Assembly: GCA_051277005.1 (NCBI GenBank)
Contig: JBNMPS010000096.1
Location: 1 to 11,133, forward strand
Direction: 5' to 3'
Length of the DNA: 11,133 nucleotides
DNA from: Dasania sp051277005
GTDB taxonomy: Bacteria; Pseudomonadota; Gammaproteobacteria; Pseudomonadales; Dasaniaceae
The position numbers and the translations under genes are program-made. The notes beneath the pieces are model-generated. The model was not told the DNA's origin. It saw only the letters and a program-made list of their open reading frames with translations, and made no database searches. Positions 7,455-11,133 of this stretch are shown here, piece by piece; the stretch's first letter is position 1, and each line of letters begins with the position of its first letter.

Positions 7455-7458
7455 GACC
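7432..7458. repeat. Overlapping inverted repeats on the candidate aceE promoter
   Basis: AGACCT (7432-7437) and AGGTCT (7444-7449) are a perfect inverted repeat with a six-base centre. The same GGTC (7445-7448) pairs again with GACC at 7455-7458 around the six bases TATACT, the proposed -10 box. Three half-sites thus alternate in direction across the promoter. The pattern looks like operators for a dimeric repressor. It does not match the PdhR site known in E. coli, which has a three-base spacer. Confidence 0.5.
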
Positions 7459-7476
7459 ATGTCTTTTATTTCTGAG

Positions 7477-7505
7477 TGCTCGTAGTAACCCTATGGGCAT
7501 TTTTT
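7477..7505 (+). terminator. Terminator-like hairpin in the aceE leader
   Basis: Bases 7477-7485 (TGCTCGTAG) pair with 7491-7499 (CTATGGGCA) around the loop TAACC. Nine pairs form, two of them G-T, and six T residues follow at once (7500-7505). This has the form of a rho-independent terminator on the plus strand. It lies 47 bases before aceE and downstream of the candidate promoter, so it could act as an attenuator. Alternatively it simply ends the response regulator transcript, 185 bases after that gene's stop. Confidence 0.6.
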
Positions 7506-7552
7506 ATAAGACACCTCAATAAATCGTAAAACGACTATGCTCGAGGAATAAT

Positions 7553-10207
7553 ATGCAGCAGGATAAAGATCCGATTGAAACGGCCGAATGGATAGAGGCC
7601 TTGGATGATATAATAAAGCATGGAGGAAATGAACGTACCTCTTATTTAATGAAGGTGCTAGCAGAGCACGCAGCGCAAGCTGGTGCGACGTTACCTGCTG
7701 CTACAACGACCCCTTTTTCTAATACCATAATGCCCCATGATGAGCGTCATATGCCTGGCGACTTGTTTATGGAGCGCCGCATTCGTTCGTTAATTCGTTG
7801 GAATGCTCTCGCCATGGTGATGCGCGCCAACGATAATGATGAAGGCCTAGGTGGCCATATTTCATCGTTCTCGTCAGCGGCAACATTATACGATATTGGC
7901 TTTAACTATTTCTTTAAAGGCAATGATAATGGCCCTGGCGATTTAATTTTCATACAAGGCCATAGCTCGCCGGGTATGTATGCCCGCTCTTTTTTAGAGG
8001 GCCGTTTTACCGAAGATCAACTGGATGCTTTCCGTCGCGAGGTTGATGGCAAGGGTCTGTCTTCCTATCCGCATCCATGGTTAATGCCTGATTATTGGCA
8101 GTTCCCAACCGTATCAATGGGTTTAGGCCCAATCCAAGCTATTTACCAAGCTCACGTGATGAAGTATCAACAAAGTCGCGAGCTACTCGACCATGCTGAC
8201 CGTAAAGTATGGGCGTTTTTGGGTGATGGTGAGTGTGATGAGCCAGAGTCGCTAGGTGCGATTGCATTGGCCGGTCGTGAACGCTTAGACAATCTGATAT
8301 TTGTAGTTAATTGCAATCTGCAACGTTTGGATGGCCCGGTACGGGGCAACGGTAAGATTATTCAAGAGTTAGAAGGTGTGTTCCGCGGTGCAGGTTGGAA
8401 CGTTATCAAAGTGGTTTGGGGTCGTCATTGGGACTCACTACTTGAAAATGATAAAACCGGTTTGTTGCAAAAACGCATGGACGAAGTCTGTGATGGTGAG
8501 TTACAAAACTACAAAGCCAATGGCGGCGCTTATACCCGTAAGCACTTCTTTGGTAAGTACCCTGAATTGTTAGAGTTGGTTAAAGACCTATCTGACGATG
8601 ACATCATGAAGCTTAACCGTGGTGGTCACGACCCATACAAAGTGTATGCGGCCTATGCTCAAGCCACAGAAAATAAAGATAAACCCACCGTTGTTTTAGC
8701 CATGACCGTTAAAGGTTACGGCATGGGTGAGTCGGGTGAGGCGCAAAACGAAACACACTCGTTGAAAAAGCTTGATATAGAAAGCTTGAAAAAATTCCGC
8801 GATCGCTTTGCTATTCCTATTAAAGATTCTGATTTAGAAAACGTTCCTTATTATCGTCCCGAGCCTGATAGCCCAGAAATGGTCTATATGAAAAAACGGC
8901 GTGAGGTATTGGGCGGCTTAGTACCCTCAAGAAAATCTGATTTCGAAGCGCTTGATACACCTAGCTTGGATGATTTAAAAGGTCAGTTAAAAGCGAGTGG
9001 TAAACGTGAAATTTCTACCACAATGTCATTTGTGCGTACGCTTTCAACGCTCACAAAAGATAAAAAAATCGGTGCGCGTGTTGTGCCTATCGTACCGGAT
9101 GAAGCCCGTACCTTTGGCATGGAGGGTATGTTCCGTCAACTAGGAATATATTCATCGCAGGGGCAACGTTATACGCCGCACGATTCCGACCAAATTATGT
9201 TCTACAAAGAAGATAAAAAAGGTCAAATATTAGAAGAGGGTATTAACGAGGCAGGTGCATTCTCGGCTTGGTTAGCGTGTGCAACGTCTTACAGTAATCA
9301 CCAGTACCCAATGGTGCCGTTTTATATTTATTACTCCATGTTTGGCTTTCAACGCATTATGGATTTAGCTTGGGCGGCAGGCGATTCGCAAGCACGTGGT
9401 TTTCTACTCGGTGCAACGGCCGGTCGTACCACTCTCAATGGTGAAGGTTTACAGCACCAAGATGGCCACAGCCTGTTAATGGCTAACATGATTCCTAACT
9501 GTCGTTCATACGACCCTGCTTATGCCTACGAGTTAACCGTGATTATTCAAGACGGCTTAAAGCGTATGTATCAAGAAAAGGAAAATTGCTACTACTACAT
9601 CACGTTGATGAACGAAAATTATGTGCAACCTGAAATGCCTGTTGGCGTGGAAGAGGGCATTATCAAAGGCATGTATTTGCTGAAACAAGCAAAAACAAAA
9701 GGTAAAGCGAAGCACCATGTACAGTTAATGGGCGGTGGCACCATATTACGCGAAGTCGAAGCGGCCGCAGAAATACTGGCCAACGACTACGCCGTAGCAT
9801 CTGATGTTTGGAGTTTAACCAGTGTTAATGAGTTGCGCCGTGAAGGCATGGCTTGCGAGCGTTGGAACTTTTTACACCCTGATCAGCCCCCCAAAGTTTC
9901 CTATGTTGCAGAGCAGCTTGCTGGCCGAGAAGGGCCGGTGATTTGTTCTACTGATTATATGAAAGCTTACGGCGAACAAATTGCCTCTTATGTCGACAAT
10001 CGCTTTGTTGTGTTAGGTACGGATGGTTATGGTCGTTCTGATACGCGCGCACAGTTGCGTCGACACTTTGAAGTTGATCGTAACTTTGTGGTAATTGCTG
10101 CGCTGAAAGCCTTAGCCGATGATGGTGCCATTAAGCACAGCGTTGTCGCTAAAGCGATTAAGCAGTTAGGTATCAATAGTGAAAAACCTGATCCAATGGG
10201 TTGTTAG
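7553..10207 (+). CDS. aceE: Pyruvate dehydrogenase E1 component, homodimeric type
   Basis: AceE uses thiamine diphosphate to decarboxylate pyruvate and passes the acetyl group to the lipoyl arm of AceF. It works in the cytoplasm within the pyruvate dehydrogenase complex. The 884-residue length matches the family (about 887 in E. coli). The thiamine-diphosphate motif starts with GDGE at 224-227 and ends with NCNLQRLDGPV about 30 residues later. The GHSSPGMYARSFLEGR segment before it and the YPHPWLMPDYWQFPTVSMG segment are also typical. His402, in QNETHSLKK, aligns with the active-site-loop His407 of the E. coli enzyme, although its neighbours differ from the usual NIAHQ. The middle and C-terminal thirds (about 480-700 and 700-884) are complete, with no frameshift seen. 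The start has a GAGGA site. aceF follows after 64 bases with no terminator, so the two are probably cotranscribed. Confidence 0.97.
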   Translation: MQQDKDPIETAEWIEALDDIIKHGGNERTSYLMKVLAEHAAQAGATLPAATTTPFSNTIMPHDERHMPGDLFMERRIRSLIRWNALAMVMRANDNDEGLGGHISSFSSAATLYDIGFNYFFKGNDNGPGDLIFIQGHSSPGMYARSFLEGRFTEDQLDAFRREVDGKGLSSYPHPWLMPDYWQFPTVSMGLGPIQAIYQAHVMKYQQSRELLDHADRKVWAFLGDGECDEPESLGAIALAGRERLDNLIFVVNCNLQRLDGPVRGNGKIIQELEGVFRGAGWNVIKVVWGRHWDSLLENDKTGLLQKRMDEVCDGELQNYKANGGAYTRKHFFGKYPELLELVKDLSDDDIMKLNRGGHDPYKVYAAYAQATENKDKPTVVLAMTVKGYGMGESGEAQNETHSLKKLDIESLKKFRDRFAIPIKDSDLENVPYYRPEPDSPEMVYMKKRREVLGGLVPSRKSDFEALDTPSLDDLKGQLKASGKREISTTMSFVRTLSTLTKDKKIGARVVPIVPDEARTFGMEGMFRQLGIYSSQGQRYTPHDSDQIMFYKEDKKGQILEEGINEAGAFSAWLACATSYSNHQYPMVPFYIYYSMFGFQRIMDLAWAAGDSQARGFLLGATAGRTTLNGEGLQHQDGHSLLMANMIPNCRSYDPAYAYELTVIIQDGLKRMYQEKENCYYYITLMNENYVQPEMPVGVEEGIIKGMYLLKQAKTKGKAKHHVQLMGGGTILREVEAAAEILANDYAVASDVWSLTSVNELRREGMACERWNFLHPDQPPKVSYVAEQLAGREGPVICSTDYMKAYGEQIASYVDNRFVVLGTDGYGRSDTRAQLRRHFEVDRNFVVIAALKALADDGAIKHSVVAKAIKQLGINSEKPDPMGC

Positions 10208-10271
10208 AGCCTGAGCTACTAATCGCTTGTTAAGCATTATGTGTAACAGAACAAAATAGAAGGATGTAAGT

Positions 10272-11133
10272 GTGAGCATTCAGACAGTAAAAGTACCCGA
10301 CATAGGTGGCGACGAAGTCGAAGTCATCGAAATTTGTGTGTCGGTTGGCGATCAAGTTGCCGAAGAAGATTCAATTGTTGTATTAGAATCAGATAAAGCC
10401 TCGATGGAAATACCGTCACCAGCAGCGGGCGTGGTTAAGTCTATCGTCATAGCAGTGGGTGATAATGTCTCGGAAGGTTCGATCATTCTCGAACTAGAGT
10501 CTGAGGCTGAGGCCGTCGTTGAGGCTGTAGTTGAGACTATATTTGAAAATGTATCCGAGGCAGCGCCTAAAGCTGAACCCGTTGCGGCACCACCAACCGT
10601 TGCCGCTGAATCTGCTGCTGTGGCTAGTCGTGTTGAAACCATCAACGTTCCAGATTTTGGCGGCGGTGAAGCGGAAGTCATCGAAGTGTGTATTGCTGCC
10701 GGTGATGATATTACCGAAGGCGATTCCCTCATCGTATTAGAGACCGACAAAGCCTCAATGGAAGTGCCCTCACCTAAGTCGGGTAAAGTCGTTTCAATAA
10801 CGATTGCCGAAGGCAGTCAAGCATCAGAAGGTGCTGCCATACTTGAGCTAGAAGTTGCCGGTTCTGCGCCAGCAGTCGCGGCTGTAGCGGCAGCCCCTGC
10901 CACGCAGCCAGCTGCTTCCGTAGCTGCGCCTGCGGCGGCAACACCGCCCGTTGCGCCCGTGCAGGCGCAACGTGTATCTGGTAAAGACTTTGTCGGCGAT
11001 ACGCTGTATGCAGGGCCTGCCGTGCGTAAAATCATGCGTGAGTTTGGTGTTGATGGCCTGCAAATTAAAGGCAGTGGCCCTAAAGGCCGCATCTTAAAAG
11101 AAGATGTACAAAAATTTGTAAAAGAGGCCATTA
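10272..11133 (+). CDS. aceF: Dihydrolipoamide acetyltransferase (PDH E2), N-terminal part (partial)
   Basis: This is the first 287 codons of the E2 core subunit, open to the window end. It starts with GTG at 10272, seven bases after AGGA. Two lipoyl domains are present, residues 1-77 with lipoyl-lysine K42 in ESDKASME and 119-195 with K160 in ETDKASME. They are joined by an acidic then Pro/Ala-containing linker. A longer Ala/Pro-rich swinging arm covers about 197-233. The E1/E3-binding domain runs from about 246, with GPAVRKIMREFGVD and then GPKGRILKEDV, to the edge. The catalytic acetyltransferase domain with its HxxxDG motif must lie beyond. Two lipoyl domains is fewer than the three of E. 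coli AceF. In the complex, the lipoyl arms collect acetyl groups from AceE and transfer them to coenzyme A. Confidence 0.96.
   Translation, partial: MSIQTVKVPDIGGDEVEVIEICVSVGDQVAEEDSIVVLESDKASMEIPSPAAGVVKSIVIAVGDNVSEGSIILELESEAEAVVEAVVETIFENVSEAAPKAEPVAAPPTVAAESAAVASRVETINVPDFGGGEAEVIEVCIAAGDDITEGDSLIVLETDKASMEVPSPKSGKVVSITIAEGSQASEGAAILELEVAGSAPAVAAVAAAPATQPAASVAAPAAATPPVAPVQAQRVSGKDFVGDTLYAGPAVRKIMREFGVDGLQIKGSGPKGRILKEDVQKFVKEAI
10287..10499 (+). repeat. Lipoyl-domain coding repeat, copy 1
   Basis: This segment codes for residues 6-76 of AceF and matches residues 124-194 without gaps. By hand count 43 of 71 residues are identical, including Cys22/Cys140 and the DKASME motif. Copy 2 is shifted by 354 bases. 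The pair reflects a duplication of the lipoyl domain within the gene. Confidence 0.85.
10512..10535 (+). repeat. 12-bp tandem duplication in the first AceF linker
   Basis: Two adjacent 12-base units, GCCGTCGTTGAG and GCTGTAGTTGAG, encode AVVE twice (residues 81-88). They differ at two third-codon positions. They sit in an acidic stretch that extends the first lipoyl domain into the linker. Confidence 0.6.
10641..10853 (+). repeat. Lipoyl-domain coding repeat, copy 2
   Basis: This second copy codes for AceF residues 124-194. Nucleotide similarity to copy 1 is highest around the lipoyl-lysine codon (10749-10751). The two copies have diverged, so this is an old duplication and not a recent one. 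Confidence 0.85.

Larger units (their letters stand above)
7292..7552. other. aceE upstream region, no gene
   Basis: These 261 bases contain no convincing coding sequence. The first half is A/T-rich, with a weak TTTGTA/TACAAA hairpin just after the response regulator stop that might slow or end that transcript. The second half holds the candidate promoter, the GGTC/GACC repeats and the terminator-like hairpin listed separately. A strong GAGGA ribosome binding site (7543-7547) stands 5 bases before the aceE ATG. Confidence 0.7.

Noticed and set aside
7432..7458. PdhR operator at aceE
   Set aside because: The E. coli PdhR site has TGGT and ACCA separated by three bases. The half-sites here are six to eight bases apart and no pdhR gene is present in the window.
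7459..7485. Eight-codon ORF (MSFISECS) ending inside the aceE leader hairpin, like a leader peptide
   Set aside because: There is no ribosome binding site, the ATG lies at the expected transcription start, and the codons are not enriched for any amino acid that would make sense for attenuation.
10208..10271. Terminator or promoter between aceE and aceF
   Set aside because: Only short imperfect complementarities (for example GCTT/AAGC) without a T tract are seen, so cotranscription is the simpler reading.
10352..11131. Long minus-strand open frames opposite aceF
   Set aside because: They run antisense to a clear lipoyl-domain gene and are low-complexity Ala/Thr/Ser products of its Ala/Pro/Glu-rich coding, with no promoter, ribosome site or recognisable domain.

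Overview
The window looks like chromosome of a gammaproteobacterium of moderate GC, judged by eye. The convergent nadA end, a divergent bepA, and a tusA-like gene followed by perM recall Pseudomonas-type gene order. The homodimeric-type pyruvate dehydrogenase (aceE then aceF) also fits gammaproteobacteria. A marine Cellvibrionales-like lineage is my guess, not a demonstrated assignment. I saw no insertion sequences, prophage genes, CRISPR arrays, tRNA or rRNA genes. Codon style looks even throughout, so this is core chromosome rather than an island.

Layout. (1) Positions 1-106: the last 34 codons of a probable nadA (+), ending at a strong two-way terminator hairpin (123-158). (2) 188-1651 (-): bepA, a periplasmic M48 metalloprotease/chaperone with TPR repeats. 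A GTG start is chosen from the signal peptide, ribosome binding site and promoter. (3) 1652-1857: a divergent control region with a bepA promoter and two inverted repeats. (4) 1858-6064 (+): a tight three-gene run of tusA-like sulfurtransferase, perM-like AI-2E family membrane protein, and a pitrilysin/insulysin-type M16 protease that appears to be a lipoprotein. The last two genes overlap by 8 bases. (5) 6065-6184: a gap with three copies of a 14-bp A/T-rich repeat. (6) 6185-7291 (+): an unusual response regulator with a cytoplasmic receiver, one membrane span and a probable periplasmic OmpA-like domain. (7) 7292-7552: a complex aceE upstream region with overlapping palindromes at a candidate promoter and a terminator-like hairpin before the gene. 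(8) 7553-10207: aceE. (9) 10272-window end: the first 287 codons of aceF, with two lipoyl domains, linkers and the E1/E3-binding domain. The catalytic domain lies beyond the window.

How the genes fit together. aceE and aceF encode E1 and E2 of the pyruvate dehydrogenase complex, which converts pyruvate to acetyl-CoA. BepA and the M16 lipoprotein are two envelope proteases on either side of one divergent control region, next to PerM. This suggests a small envelope-maintenance neighbourhood. The receiver-membrane-OmpA-like protein would sit in the same compartment and is the least ordinary gene in the window.
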